From: Hydractinia symbiolongicarpus
Lineage: Eukaryota > Cnidaria > Hydrozoa > Anthoathecata > Hydractiniidae
DNA: 64,000 nt
Assembly: GCF_029227915.1 (NCBI RefSeq)
Contig: NC_079879.1
Location: 1,116,001 to 1,180,000 of the forward strand
Direction: 5' to 3'
Within the stretch, counting starts at the first letter, position 1; every line of letters starts with the position of its first letter. Shown here piece by piece: positions 20,070 through 32,692 of the stretch. Made by a program: the position numbers and the translations under genes. A model generated the notes under the pieces. The model was not told the DNA's origin. It ran no database searches and saw only the letters and a list, made by a program, of their open reading frames with translations.

Positions 20070-22495
20070 TTCAAAAATGTTTTCATTCTTGATAAGACGC
20101 TGAAAAAAAAAAGTTTAATCGCGGGCAAACGAAAACCCGAGATTTCCCGAAAATCCCGGGCTTGGCCCCTATAGTCAAAAGTACACAAAGAAAGTACCCA
20201 GGCAGTAAACTCATTTTTGGAACGTTTTTTTGAATTATTTTTTCACCACTATAACGGATGAGACTTGTAGTATTCAAAAATGTTTTCATTTTTGATGAGA
20301 CGCTGAATAAAAGAAGTTTAATCGCCGGCAAACGAAAACTCGCGATTTTCCGTATATCATGGACTCGGCCGGTATAGTCAAATGCATACAAAGAAAGTAC
20401 CCAGGGAGTAAACTCATTTCCCGAACGATTTTTTAAATTACTTTTTCACCACTAAAACGCATGAGACTTCTAGTTTTCAAAAATGATTTCATTTTTGATG
20501 AGACGCTGAACAAAAGGAGTTTAATCGCCGGCAAACGAAAACCCGCGATTTCCCGTAAATCCCGGGCCTGGCCCGTATAGTCGAATGCATACAAAGAAAG
20601 TACTCAGTCAGTAAAGTGATTTCCCGAACGATTCTTTAAATTATTTTTTTACCACTAAAACGCATGAGACTTGTAGTTTACAAAAATATTTTCATTTTTG
20701 ATGAGACGCTGAATAAAAGAAGTTTAATCGCCGGCAAACGAAAAACCGCGATTTTCCCTATATCACGGACTCGGCCCGTATAGTCAAAAGTATACAAAGA
20801 CCCAGGGAGTAAACTCATTTTTGGAACGTTTTTTTGAATTATTGTTTCACCACTATAACGCATAAGACTTGTAGTATTCAAAAATGTTTTCATTTTTGAT
20901 GGGACGCTGAATAGAATAAGTTTAATCGCCGGCAAACGAAAACCCGCGATTTCCCGTAAATGCCGGGCCTGGCCCGTATAGTTAAATGTATACAAAGAAA
21001 GTACCCAGGGAGTAAACTCATTTCCCGAACAATTTTTAAAATTATTTTTTCACCACTAAAACGCATGAGACTTGTAGTTTTTAAAAATGATTTCATTTTT
21101 GATGAGACGCTGAATAAAAGGAGTTTAATCGCCGGCAAACGAAAACCCGCGATTTCCCGTAAATCCCGGGCCTGGCCCGTATAGTCGAATGCATACAAAG
21201 AAAGTACTAAGTCAGTAAACTGATTTCCCGAACGATTCTTTAAATTATTTTTTCACCACTAAAACGCATGAGACTTGTAGTTTACAAAAATGTTTTCATT
21301 TTTGATGAGACGCTGAATAAAAGAAGTTTAATCGCCGGCAAACAAAAACCCGCGATTTTCCGTATATCATGGACTCGGCCTGTATAGTCAAATGTATACA
21401 AAGAAAGTACCCAGGGAGTAAACTCATTTCCCGAACGAGTTTTTAATTTATTTTTTCACCACTAAAACGCATGAGACTTGTAGTTTTCAAAAATGATTTC
21501 ATTTTTGATGAGACGCTGAATAAAAGGAGCTAAATCGCCGGCAAACGAAAACCCGCATTTTCCCGTATATCCCGGACTCGGCCCGTATAGTCGAATGTAT
21601 ACAAAGAAAGTACCCAGGGAGTAAACTGATTTCCCGAACGATTCTTTAAATTTTTTTTCACCACTAAAACGCATGAGACTTGTAGTTTACAAAAATATTT
21701 TCATTTTTGATGAGACGCTGAATAAGAGGAGTTTAATCGCCGGCAAACGAAAACACGCGATTTCCCGTAAATCCCGGACTCGGCCTGTATAGTCAAAAGT
21801 ATACAAAGAAAGTATGCAGGGAGTAAACTCATTTCCCGAACGATTCTTTAAATTATTATTTCACCACTAAAACGCATGAGACTTGTAGTTTTCAAAAATG
21901 TTTTCATTCTTGATAAGACGCTGAAAAAAAAAAGTTTAATCGCGGGCAAACGAAAACCCGAGATTTCCCGAAAATCCCGGGCTTGGCCCCTATAGTCAAA
22001 AGTACACAAAGAAAGTACCCAGGCAGTAAACTCATTTTTGGAACGTTTTTTTGAATTATTTTTTCACCACTATAACGGATGAGACTTGTAGTATTCAAAA
22101 ATGTTTTCATTTTTGATGGGACGTTGAATAGAAGAAGTTTAATCGCCGGCAAACGAAAACCCGCGATTTCCCGTAAATCCCGGGCCTGGCCCGTATAGTC
22201 GAATGCATACAAAGAAAGTACTCAGTCAGTAAACTCATTTCCCGAACGATTCTTTAAATTATTTTTTCACCACTAAAACGCATGAGACTTGTAGTTTACA
22301 AAAATGTTTTCATTTTAGATGAGACGCTGAATAAAAGAAGTTTAATCACCGGCAAACTAAAACCCGCGATTTTCCGTATATCATGGACTCGGCCCGTATA
22401 GTTAAATGTATACAAAGAAAGTACCCAGGGAGTAAACTCATTTCCCGAACGATTTTTAAAATTATTTTTTCACCACTTAAACGCATGAGACTTGT
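20070..22495 (+). repeat. 2.43-kb HOR, copy III
   Basis: It matches copy II at +2,024 bp and copy I at +4,454 bp, and keeps the two monomers missing from copy II (about 21010-21420). After 'cacttaaacgcatgag' near 22480 it does not enter the g-type monomer but continues into 'aaaaatgatttc...ggagtttaatcgccagc'. This may be the pre-duplication arrangement. Confidence 0.87.
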
Positions 22496-24310
22496 AGTTT
22501 TCAAAAATGATTTCATTTTTGATGAGACGCTGAATAAAAGGAGTTTAATCGCCAGCAAACGAAAACCCGCGATTTCCCGTAAATCCCGGGCCTGGCCCGT
22601 ATAGTCGAATGCATACAAAGAAAGTACTCAGTCAGTAAACTGATTTCCCGAACGATTCTTTAAATTATTTTTTTACCACTAAAACGCATGAGACTTGTAG
22701 TTTACAAAAATATTTTCATTTTTGATGAGACGCTGAATAAAAGAAGTTTAATCGCCGGCAAACGAAAACCCGCGATTTTCCGTATATCACGGACTCGGCC
22801 CGTATAGTCAAAAGTATACAAAGACCCAGGGAGTAAACTCATTTTTGGAACGTTTTTTTGAATTATTGTTTCACCACTATAACGCATAAGACTTGTAGTA
22901 TTCAAAAATGTTTTCATTTTTGATGGGACGCTGAATAGAATAAGTTTAATCGCCGGCAAACGAAAACCCGCGATTTCCTGTATATCCCGGACTCGGCCCG
23001 TATAGTCGAATGTATACAAAGAAAGTACCCAGGGAGTAAACTGATTTCCCGAACGATTCTTTAAATTTTTTTCACCACTAAAACGCATGAGACTTGTAGT
23101 TTACAAAAATATTTTCATTTTTGATGAGACGCTGAATAAAAGAAGTTTAATCGCCGGCAAACGAAAACCCGCGATTTTCCATATATCACGGACTCGGCCC
23201 GTATAGTCAAATGTATACAAAGAAAGTACCCAGGGAGTAAACTCATTTCCCGAACGATTTTTAAAATTATTTTTTCACCACTATAACGCATGAGACTTGT
23301 AGTATTCAAAAAGGTTTTCATTTTTGATGGGACGCTGAATAAAAGGAGTTTAATCGCCTGCAAACGAAAAAACGCGATTTCCCGTAAATCCCGGGCCTGG
23401 CCCGTATAGTCGAATGCATAGAAAGAAAGTACTCAGTCAGTAAACTGATTTCCCGAACGATTCTTTAAATTATTTTTTCACCACTAAAACGCACGAGACT
23501 TGTAGTTTTCAAAAATGAATTCATTTTTGATGAGACGCTGAATAAAAGGAGTTTAATCACCGGCAAACGAAAACCCGCAATTTCCCGTAGGTCCGGGACC
23601 CGGCCCGTATAGTCAAAAGTATACAAAGAAAATACGCAGGGAGTAAACTCATTTCCCGTACGATTCTTTAAATTATTATTTCACCACTAAAACGCATGGG
23701 ACTTGTAGTTTTCAAAAATGTTTTCACTTTTGATGGGACGCTGAATAGAAGAAGTTTAATCGCCGGCAAACGAAAACCCGCGATCTCCTGTAAATCCCGG
23801 GCCTGGCCCGTATAGTCGAATGCATACAAAGAAAGTACTCAGTTAGTAAACTGATTTCTCAAACGATTCTTTAAGTTATTTTTTCACCACTAAAACGCAT
23901 GAGACTTGTAGTTTTCAAAAATGTTTTCATTCTTGATAAGACGCTGAAAAAAAAAGTTTAATCGCGGGCAAACTAAAATCCGAGATTTCCCGTAAATCCC
24001 GGGCTTGGCCCCTATAGTCAAAAGTACACAAAAAAAGTACCCAGGCAGTAAACTCATTTTTGGAACGTTCTTTTGAATTATTTTTTCACCACTATAACGC
24101 ATGAGACTTGTAGTATTCAAAAATGTTTTCATTTTTGATGGGACGCTGAATAGAATAAGTTTAATAGCCGGCAAACGAAAACCCGCGATTTCCCGTAAAT
24201 CCCGGGCCTCGCCCGTATAGTTAAATGCATAGAGAGAAAGTACTCAGTCAGTAAACTGATTTCCCGAACGATTCTTTAAATTATTTTTTCACCACTAAAA
24301 CGCATGAGAC
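22496..24310 (+). repeat. Mixed monomers after the 2.43-kb triplication
   Basis: The first part (about 22630-22960) still matches 20600-20940 at a 2,024-bp shift, including the 5-bp deletion at 22819. The stretch to 23363 resembles about 31980-32692. The stretch 23400-24310 has e-, d-, g- and h-type monomers again, like the first 12 kb, and shares forms with 29390-30010. A perfect 22-bp palindrome lies at 23509-23530. Confidence 0.75.
23509..23530. repeat. Perfect 22-bp palindrome with gaattc centre
   Basis: Here the central dyad of the monomer reads tcaaaaatgaa-ttcatttttga. All 22 bases are self-complementary, with an EcoRI-type gaattc at the centre. In most monomers the centre is 'atttc', 'ttttc' or 'attac', giving arms of 8-10 bp around a short centre. 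Further perfect copies lie at 27162-27183 and 28784-28805. Confidence 0.92.
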
Positions 24311-25731
24311 TTGTAGCTTACAAAAATGTTTTCATTTTAGATGAGACGCTGAATAAAAGAAGTTTAATCGCCGGCAAACGAAAACCCGCGATTTTCCGTA
24401 TATCATGGACTCGGCCCGTATAGTCAAATGCATACAAATAAAGTACCCAGGGAGTAAACTCATTTCCCGAACGATTTTTTAAATTACTTTTTCACCACTA
24501 AAACGCATGAGACTTGTAGTTTTCAAAAATGATTTCATTTTTAATGAGACGCTGAATAAAAGGAGTTTAATCGCCGGCAAACGAAAACCCGCGATTTTCC
24601 GTATATCATGGACTCGGCCCGTATAGTCAAATGTATACAAAGAAAGTACCCAGGGAGTAAACTCATTTCCCGAACGAGTTTTTAAATTATTTTTTCACCA
24701 CTAAAACGCATGAGACTTGTAGTTTTCAAAAATGATTTCATTTTTGATGAGACGCTGAATAAAAGAAGTTTAATCGCCGGCAAACGAAAACCCGCGATTT
24801 CCCGTATATCCCGGACTCGGCCCGTATAGTCGAATGTATACAAAGAAAGTACCCAGGGAGTAAACTGATTTCCCGAACGATTCTTTAAATTTTTTTTCAC
24901 CACTAAAACGCATGAGACTTGTAGTTTACAAAAATATTTTCATTTTTGATGAGACGCTGAATAAAAGAAGGTTAATCGCCGGCAAACGAAAACCCGCGAT
25001 TTTCCGTATATCACGGACTCGGCCCGTATAGTCAAAAGTATACAAAGAAAGTACCCAGGGAGTAAACCCATTTCCCGAACGATTTTTTAAATTATTTCTT
25101 CACCACTAAAACGCACGAGACTTGTAGTTTTCAAAAATGATTTCATTTTTTGATGAGACGCTGAATAAAAGGAGTTTAATCTCCGGCAAACGAAAACCCG
25201 CGATTTCCCGTAGGTCCCCGACCCGGCCCGTATAGTCAAAAGTATACAAAGAAAGTACCCAGGGAGTAAACTCATTTCCCGAACGATTTTTTAATTTATT
25301 TTTTCACCACTAAAACGCATGAGACTTGTAGTTTATAAAAATGATTTCATTTTTGATGAGACGCTGAATAAAAGGAGTTTAGTCGCCGGCAAACGAAAAC
25401 ACGCGATTTCCCGTAAATCCCGGACTCGGCCTGTATAGTCAAAAGTATACAAAGAAAGTACGCAGGGAGTAAACTCATTTCCCGAACGATTCTTTAAATT
25501 ATTATTTCACCACTAAAACGCATGAGACTTGTAGTTTTCAAGAATGTTTTCATTCTTGATAAGACGCTGAAAAAAAAAAGTTTAATCGCCGGCAAACGAA
25601 AACCCGCGATTTTCCGTATATCATGGACTCGGCCCGTATAGTCAAATGTATACAAAGAAAGTACCCAGGGAGTAAACTCATTTCCCGAACGAGTTTTTAA
25701 ATTATTTTTTCACCACTAAAACGCATGAGAC
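24311..25731 (+). repeat. 1,421-bp (7-monomer) HOR, copy I
   Basis: Starts at 'ttgtagcttacaaaaatg' followed by 'ttttcattttagatgag'. The same words recur at 25732, a shift of 1,421 bp. The block includes 'cgaacgagtttttaaatt', 'gaaggttaatcgcc', 'gtaggtccccgacccgg', 'gtttagtcgccgg' and 'caagaatgttttcattcttg'. The last monomer combines a g-type poly-A front with an f-type 'tatatcatggactcgg' tail. Confidence 0.88.
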
Positions 25732-26999
25732 TTGTAGCTTACAAAAATGTTTTCATTTTAGATGAGACGCTGAATAAAAGAAGTTTAATCGCCGGCAAAC
25801 GAAAACCCGCGATTTTCCGTATATCATGGACTCGGCCCGTATAGTCAAATGCATACAAATAAAGTACCCAGGGAGTAAACTCATTTCCCGAACGATTTTT
25901 TAAATTACTTTTTCACCACTAAAACGCATGAGACTTGTAGTTTTCAAAAATGATTTCATTTTTAATGAGACGCTGAATAAAAGGAGTTTAATCGCCGGCA
26001 AACGAAAACCCGCGATTTTCCGTATATCATGGACTCGGCCCGTATAGTCAAATGTATACAAAGAAAGTACCCAGGGAGTAAACTCATTTCCCGAACGAGT
26101 TTTTAAATTATTTTTTCACCACTAAAACGCATGAGACTTGTAGTTTTCAAAAATGATTTCATTTTTGATGAGACGCTGAATAAAAGAAGTTTAATCGCCG
26201 GCAAACGAAAACCCGCGATTTCCCGTATATCCCGGACTCGGCCCGTATAGTCGAATGTATACAAAGAAAGTACCCAGGGAGTAAACTGATTTCCCGAACG
26301 ATTCTTTAAATTTTTTTTCACCACTAAAACGCATGAGACTTGTAGTTTACAAAAATATTTTCATTTTTGATGAGACGCTGAATAAAAGAAGGTTAATCGC
26401 CGGCAAACGAAAACCCGCGATTTTCCGTATATCACGGACTCGGCCCGTATAGTCAAAAGTATACAAAGAAAGTACCCAGGGAGTAAACCCATTTCCCGAA
26501 CGATTTTTTAAATTATTTCTTCACCACTAAAACGCACGAGACTTGTAGTTTTCAAAAATGATTTCATTTTTTGATGAGACGCTGAATAAAAGGAGTTTAA
26601 TCTCCGGCAAACGAAAACCCGCGATTTCCCGTAGGTCCCCGACCCGGCCCGTATAGTCAAAAGTATACAAAGAAAGTACCCAGGGAGTAAACTCATTTCC
26701 CGAACGATTTTTTAATTTATTTTTTCACCACTAAAACGCATGAGACTTGTAGTTTATAAAAATGATTTCATTTTTGATGAGACGCTGAATAAAAGGAGTT
26801 TAGTCGCCGGCAAACGAAAACACGCGATTTCCCGTAAATCCCGGACTCGGCCTGTATAGTCAAAAGTATACAAAGAAAGTACGCAGGGAGTAAACTCATT
26901 TCCCGAACGATTCTTTAAATTATTATTTCACCACTAAAACGCATGAGACTTGTAGTTTTCAAGAATGTTTTCATTCTTGATAAGACGCTGAAAAAAAAA
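25732..26999 (+). repeat. 1,421-bp HOR, copy II
   Basis: Nearly base-for-base copy of 24311 onward. The g/f recombinant monomer recurs near 26970-27060. After it the order returns not to 'ttgtagcttac' but to the third monomer of the unit, so the next copy is two monomers shorter. Confidence 0.87.
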
Positions 27000-28010
27000 A
27001 GTTTAATCGCCGGCAAACGAAAACCCGCGATTTTCCGTATATCATGGACTCGGCCCGTATAGTCAAATGTATACAAAGAAAGTACCCAGGGAGTAAACTC
27101 ATTTCCCGAACGAGTTTTTAAATTATTTTTTCACCACTAAAACGCATGAGACTTGTAGTTTTCAAAAATGAATTCATTTTTGATGAGACGCTGAATAAAA
27201 GAAGTTTAATCGCTGGCAAACGAAAACCCGCGATTTCCCGTATATCCCGGACTCGGCCCGTATAGTCGAATGTATACAAAGAAAGTACCCAGGGAGTAAA
27301 CTGATTTCCCGAACGATTCTTTAAATTTTTTTTCACCACTAAAACGCATGAGACTTGTAGTTTACAAAAATATTTTCATTTTTGATGAGACGCTGAATAA
27401 AAGAAGGTTAATCGCCGGCAAACGAAAACCCGCGATTTTCCGTATATCACGGACTCGGCCCGTATAGTCAAAAGTATACAAAGAAAGTACCCAGGGAGTA
27501 AACCCATTTCCCGAACGATTTTTTAAATTATTTCTTCACCACTAAAACGCACGAGACTTGTAGTTTTCAAAAATGATTTCATTTTTTGATGAGACGCTGA
27601 ATAAAAGGAGTTTAATCTCCGGCAAACGAAAACCCGCGATTTCCCGTAGGTCCCCGACCCGGCCCGTATAGTCAAAACTATACAAAGAAAGTACCCAGGG
27701 AGTAAACTCATTTCCCGAACGATTTTTTAATTTATTTTTTCACCACTAAAACGCATGAGACTTGTAGTTTATAAAAATGATTTCATTTTTGATGAGACGC
27801 TGAATAAAAGGAGTTTAGTCGCCGGCAAACGAAAACACGCGATTTCCCGTAAATCCCGGACTCGGCCTGTATAGTCAAAAGTATACAAAGAAAGTACGCA
27901 GGGAGTAAACTCATTTCCCGAACGATTCTTTAAATTATTATTTCACCACTAAAACGCATGAGACTTGTAGTTTTCAAGAATGTTTTCATTTTTGATGAGA
28001 CGCTGAAAAA
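27000..28010 (+). repeat. 1,015-bp (5-monomer) HOR, copy III
   Basis: Matches about 25985-26990 at a shift of 1,015 bp, five monomers. Differences from copy II include 'aaaaatgaattcattt', which makes the perfect palindrome at 27162-27183, 'tcgctggc' for 'tcgccggc', and 'aaaactatac' for 'aaaagtatac'. Near 27980 it changes to 'tttttgatgagac' followed by poly-A and the 'gcgggc' tail of an ordinary g-h pair. Confidence 0.85.
27162..27183. repeat. Perfect 22-bp palindrome with gaattc centre
   Basis: Second occurrence of tcaaaaatgaa-ttcatttttga. The corresponding positions in the sister copies at 24732 and 26153 read 'aaaaatgatttcattt', so the t-to-a change arose or was introduced in this copy only. 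Confidence 0.92.
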
Positions 28011-28170
28011 AAAAAGTTTAATCGCGGGCAAACGAAAACCCGAGATTTCCCGAAAATCCCGGGCTTGGCCCCTATAGTCAAAACTACACAAAGAAAGTAC
28101 CCAGGCAGTAAACTCATTTTTGGAACGTTTTTTTGAATTATTTTTTCACCACTATAACGCATGAGACTTG

Positions 28171-28979
28171 TAGTATTCAAAAATGTTTTCATTTTTGATG
28201 GGACGCTGAATAGAAGAAGTTTAATCGCCGGCAAACGAAAACCCGCGATTTCCCGTAAATCCCGGGCCTGGCCCGTATAGTCGAATGCATACAAAGAAAG
28301 TACTCAGTCAGTAAACTCATTTCCCGAACGATTCTTTAAATTATTTTTTCACCACTAAAACGCATGAGACTTGTAGTTTACAAAAATGTTTTCATTTTTG
28401 TTGAGACGCTGAATAAAAGAAGTTTAATCGCCGGCAAACTAAAACCCGCGATTTTCCGTATATCATGGACTCGGCCCGTATAGTTAAATGTATACAAAGA
28501 AAGTACCCAGGGAGTAAACTCATTTCCCGAACGATTTTTTAAATTATTTTTTCACCACTAAAACGCATGGGACTTGTAGTTTTCAAATGTTTTCATTTTT
28601 GATGGGACGCTGAATAGAAGAAGTTTAATCGCCGGCAAACGAAAACCCGCGATTTCCCGTAAATCCCGGGCCTGGCCCGTATAGTCGAATGCATAGAAAA
28701 AAAGTACTCAGTCAGTAAACTGATTTCCCGAACGATTCTTTAAATTATTTTTTCACCAATAAAACGCACGAGACTTGTAGTTTTCAAAAATGAATTCATT
28801 TTTGATGAGACGCTGAATAAAAGGAATTTAATCTCCGGCAAACGAAAACCCGCAATTTCCCGTAGGCCCGGACCCGGCCCGTATAGTCAAAAGTATACAA
28901 AGAAAATGCGCAGGGAGTAAACTCATTTCCCGAACGATTCTTTAAATTATTATTTCACCACTAAAACGCATGGGACTTG
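28171..28979 (+). repeat. 809-bp (4-monomer) HOR, copy 1
   Basis: Starts at 'tagtattcaaaaatg'; the same landmark recurs at 28980, a shift of 809 bp. Internal markers: 'catttttgttgagac', 'ggcaaactaaaacccg', a 2-bp shortening 'ttttcaaatgttttc' at 28581, the perfect palindrome at 28784-28805 and 'cgtaggcccggacccgg', which is 1 bp shorter than usual. The short indels explain 809 instead of 812. Confidence 0.87.
28784..28805. repeat. Perfect 22-bp palindrome with gaattc centre
   Basis: Third occurrence of tcaaaaatgaa-ttcatttttga, in an e'-like monomer ('caccaataaaacgcacg') that resembles the one carrying the 23509 palindrome. The second 809-bp copy ends before the equivalent position. Confidence 0.9.
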
Positions 28980-29460
28980 TAGTATTCAAAAATGTTTTCA
29001 TTTTTGATGGGACGCTGAATAGAAGAAGTTTAATCGCCGGCAAACGAAAACCCGCGATTTCCCGTAAATCCCGGGCCTGGCCCGTATAGTCGAATGCATA
29101 CAAAGAAAGTACTCAGTCAGTAAACTCATTTCCCGAACGATTCTTTAAATTATTTTTTCACCACTAAAACGCATGAGACTTGTAGTTTACAAAAATGTTT
29201 TCATTTTTGTTGAGACGCTGAATAAAAGAAGTTTAATCGCCGGCAAACTAAAACCCGCGATTTTCCGTATATCATGGACTCGGCCCGTATAGTTAAATGT
29301 ATACAAAGAAAGTACCCAGGGAGTAAACTCATTTCCCGAACGATTTTTTAAATTATTTTTTCACCACTAAAACGCATGGGACTTGTAGTTTTCAAATGTT
29401 TTCATTTTTGATGGGACGCTGAATAGAAGAAGTTTAATCGCCGGCAAACGAAAACCCGCG
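28980..29460 (+). repeat. 809-bp HOR, copy 2 (partial)
   Basis: Repeats 28171-28650, including 'catttttgttgagac', 'ggcaaactaaaacccg' and the 2-bp shortening 'ttttcaaatgttttc' at 29390. It diverges near 29460, where 'gatctcccg' and 'gcctgtcgtgtatag' begin a d-type monomer like that near 23780. Confidence 0.84.
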
Positions 29461-31227
29461 ATCTCCCGTAAATCCCGGGCCTGTCGTGTATAGTCGAATG
29501 CATACAAAGAAAGTACTCAGTTAGTAAACTGATTTCTCGAACGATTCTTTAAGTTATTTTTTCACCACTAAAACGCATGAGAGTTGTAGTTTTCAAAAAT
29601 GTTTTCATTCTTGATAAGACGCTGAAAAAAAAAAGTTTAATCGCGGGCAAACGAAAACCCGAGATTTCCCGTAAATCTCGGGCTTGGCCCCTATAGTCAA
29701 AAGTACACAAAAAAAGTACCCGGGCAGTAAACTCATTTTTTGAAACGTTCTTTTGAATTATTTTTTCACCACTATAACGCATGAGACTTGTAGTATTCAA
29801 AAATGTTTTCATTTTTGATGGGACGCTGACTAGAATAAGTTTAATAGCCGGCAAACGAAAACCTGCGATTTCCCGTAAATCCCGGGCCTGGCCCGTATAG
29901 TTGAATGCATAGAGAGAAAGTACTCAGTCAGTAAACTGATTTCCCGAACGATTCTTTAAATTATTTTTTCACCACTAAAACGCATGAGACTTGTAGTTTA
30001 CAAAAACGTTTTCATTTTAGATAAGACGCTGAATAAAAGAGGTTTAATCGCCGGCAAACGAAAACCCGCGATTTTCCGTATATCATGGACTCGGCCCGTA
30101 TAGTCAAATGCATACAAAGAAAGTACCCAGGGAGTAAACTCATTTCCCGAACGATTTTTTAAATTACTTTTTCACCACTAAAACGCATGAGACTTGTAGT
30201 TTTCAAAAATGATTTCATTTTTGATGAGACGCTGAATAAAAGGAGTTTAATCGCCGGCAAACGAAAACCCGCGATTTCCCGTAAATCCCGGGCCTGGCCC
30301 GTATAGTCGAATGCATACAAAGAAAGTACTCAGTCAGTAAACTGATTTCCCGAACGATTCTTTAAATTATTTTTTCACCACTAAAACGCATGAGACTTGC
30401 AGTTTACAAAAATGTTTTCATTTTTGATGAGACGCTGAATAAAAGAAGTTTAATCGCCGGCAAACGAAAACCCGCGATTTTCCGTATATCATGGACTCGG
30501 CCCGTATAGTCAAATGTAAAGAAAGAAAGTACCAAGGGAGTAAACTCATTTCCCGAACGAGTTTTTAAATTATTTTTTCACCACTAAAACGCATGAGACT
30601 TGTAGTTTTCAAAAATGATTTCATTTTTGATGAGACGCTGAATAAAAGAAGTTTAATCACCGGCAAACGAAAACCCGCGATTTCCCGTATATCCCGGACT
30701 CGGTCCGTATAGTCGAATGTATACAAAGAAAGTACCCAGGGAGTAAACTGATTTCCGAACGATTCTTTAAATTTTTTTTCACCACTAAAACGCATGAGAC
30801 TTGTAGTTTACAAAAATATTTTCATTTTTGATGAGACGCTGAATAAAAGAAGGTTAATCGCCGGCAAACGAAAACCCGCGATTTTCCGTATATCACGGAC
30901 TCGGCCCGTATAGTCAAAAGTATACAAAGAAAGTACCCAGGGAGTAAACCCATTTCCCGAACGATTTTTTAATTTATTTTTTCACCACTAAAACGCATGA
31001 GACTTGTAGTTTATAAAAATGATTTCATTTTTGATGAGACGCTGAATAAAAGGAGTTTAGTCGCCGGCAAACGAAAACACGCGATTTCCCGTAAATCCCG
31101 GACTCGGCCTGTATAGTCAAAAGTATACAAAGAAAGTACGCAGGGAGTAAACTCATTTCCCGAACGATTCTTTAAATTATTATTTCACCACTAAAACGCA
31201 TGAGACTTGTAGTTTTCAAGAATGTTT
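29461..31227 (+). repeat. Mosaic segment related to 23.8-25.5 kb
   Basis: Monomers follow the order seen at about 23820-24480: d/g join, g, h with 'ggcaaacgaaaacc' variants, 'tagagagaaagtactcag', and 'cattttagat' forms. From about 30540 they follow the 24660-25550 order ('cgaacgagtttttaaatt', 'gaaggttaatcgcc', 'gtttagtcgccgg', 'caagaatg'), with one or more monomers skipped between about 30970 and 31010. It reads as an older partial copy of that region. Confidence 0.72.
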
Positions 31228-32692
31228 TCATTCTTGATAAGACGCTGAAAAAAAAAAGTTTAATCGCGGGCAAACGAAAACCCGAGATTTCCCGAAAATC
31301 CCGGGCTTGGCCCCTATAGTCAAAAGTACACAAAGAAAGTACCCAGGCAGTAAACTCATTTTTGGAACGTTTTTTTGAATTATTTTTTCACCACTATAAC
31401 GCATGAGACTTGTAGTATTCAAAAATGTTTTCATTTTTGATGGAACGCTGAATAGAAGAAGTTTAATCGCCGGCAAACGAAAACCCGCGATTTCCCGTAA
31501 ATCCCGGGCCTGGCCCGTATAGTCGAATGCATACAAAGAAAGTATTTAGTCAGTAAACTCATTTCCCGAACGATTCTTTAAATTAATTTTTCACCACTAA
31601 AACGCATGAGACTTGTAGTTTACAAAAATGTTTTCATTTTTGATGAGACGCTGAATAAAAGAAGGTTAATCGCCGGCAAACTAAAACCCGCGATTTTCCG
31701 TATATCATGGACTCCGCCCGTATAGTTAAATGTATACAAAGAAAGTACCCAGGGAGTAAACTCATTTCCCGAACGATTTTTAAAATTATTTTTTCACCAC
31801 TAAAACGCATGAGACTTGTAGTTTTCAAAAATGATTTCATTTTTGATGAGACGCTGAATAAAAGGAGTTTAATCGCCGGCAAACGAAAACCCGCGATTTC
31901 CCGTAAATCCCGGGCCTGGCCCGTATAATAGAATGCATACAAAGAAATTACTCAGTCAGTAAACTGATTTCCCGAACGATTCTTTAAATTATTATTTCAC
32001 CACTAAAACGCATGAGACTTGTAGTTTACAAAAATATTTTCATTTTTGATGAGACGCTGAATAAAAGAAGTTTAATCGCCGGCAAACGAAAACCCGCGAT
32101 TTTCCGTATATCACGGACTCGGCCCGTATAGTCAAAAGTATACAAAGAAAGTACCCAGGGAGTAAACTCATTTTTGGAACGTTTTTTTGAATTATTGTTT
32201 CACCACTATAACGCATGAGACTTGTAGTTTTCAAAAATGATTTCATTTTTGATGAGACGCTGATTAAAAGGAGTTTAATCGCCGGCAAACGAAATCCCGC
32301 GATTTTCTGTATATCCCGGACTCGGCCCGTATAGTCGAATGTATACAAAGAAAGTACCCAGGGAGTAAACTGATTTCCCGAACAATTCTTTAAATTTTTT
32401 TCACCACTAAAACGCATGAGACTTGTAGTTTACAAAAATATTTTCATTTTTGATGAGACGCTGAATAAAAGAAGTTTAATTGCCGGCAAACGAAAACCCG
32501 CGATTTTCCATATATCACGGACTCGGCCCGTATAGTCAAATGTATACAAAGAAAGTACCCAGGGAGTAAACTCATTTCCCGAACGATTTTTAAAAATATT
32601 TTTTCAACACTATAACGCATGAGACTTGTAGTATTCAAAAAGGTTTTCATTTTTGATGGGACGCTGAATAAAAGGAGTTTAATCGCCTGCAA
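31228..32692 (+). repeat. Segment related to 21.9-23.36 kb, about 46 monomers apart
   Basis: Starting with the g-type poly-A monomer, the run of monomers matches 21904 onward at a shift of 9,324 bp, drifting to 9,329 bp at the end ('aaaaaggttttcattt', 'tcgcctgcaaacg'). It carries private changes ('gatggaacgctg', 'aagtatttagtcag', 'ggactccgcccg', 'gtataatagaatgc'). It is less similar than the local tandem copies, so probably an older duplication or a shared ancestral order. Confidence 0.75.
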
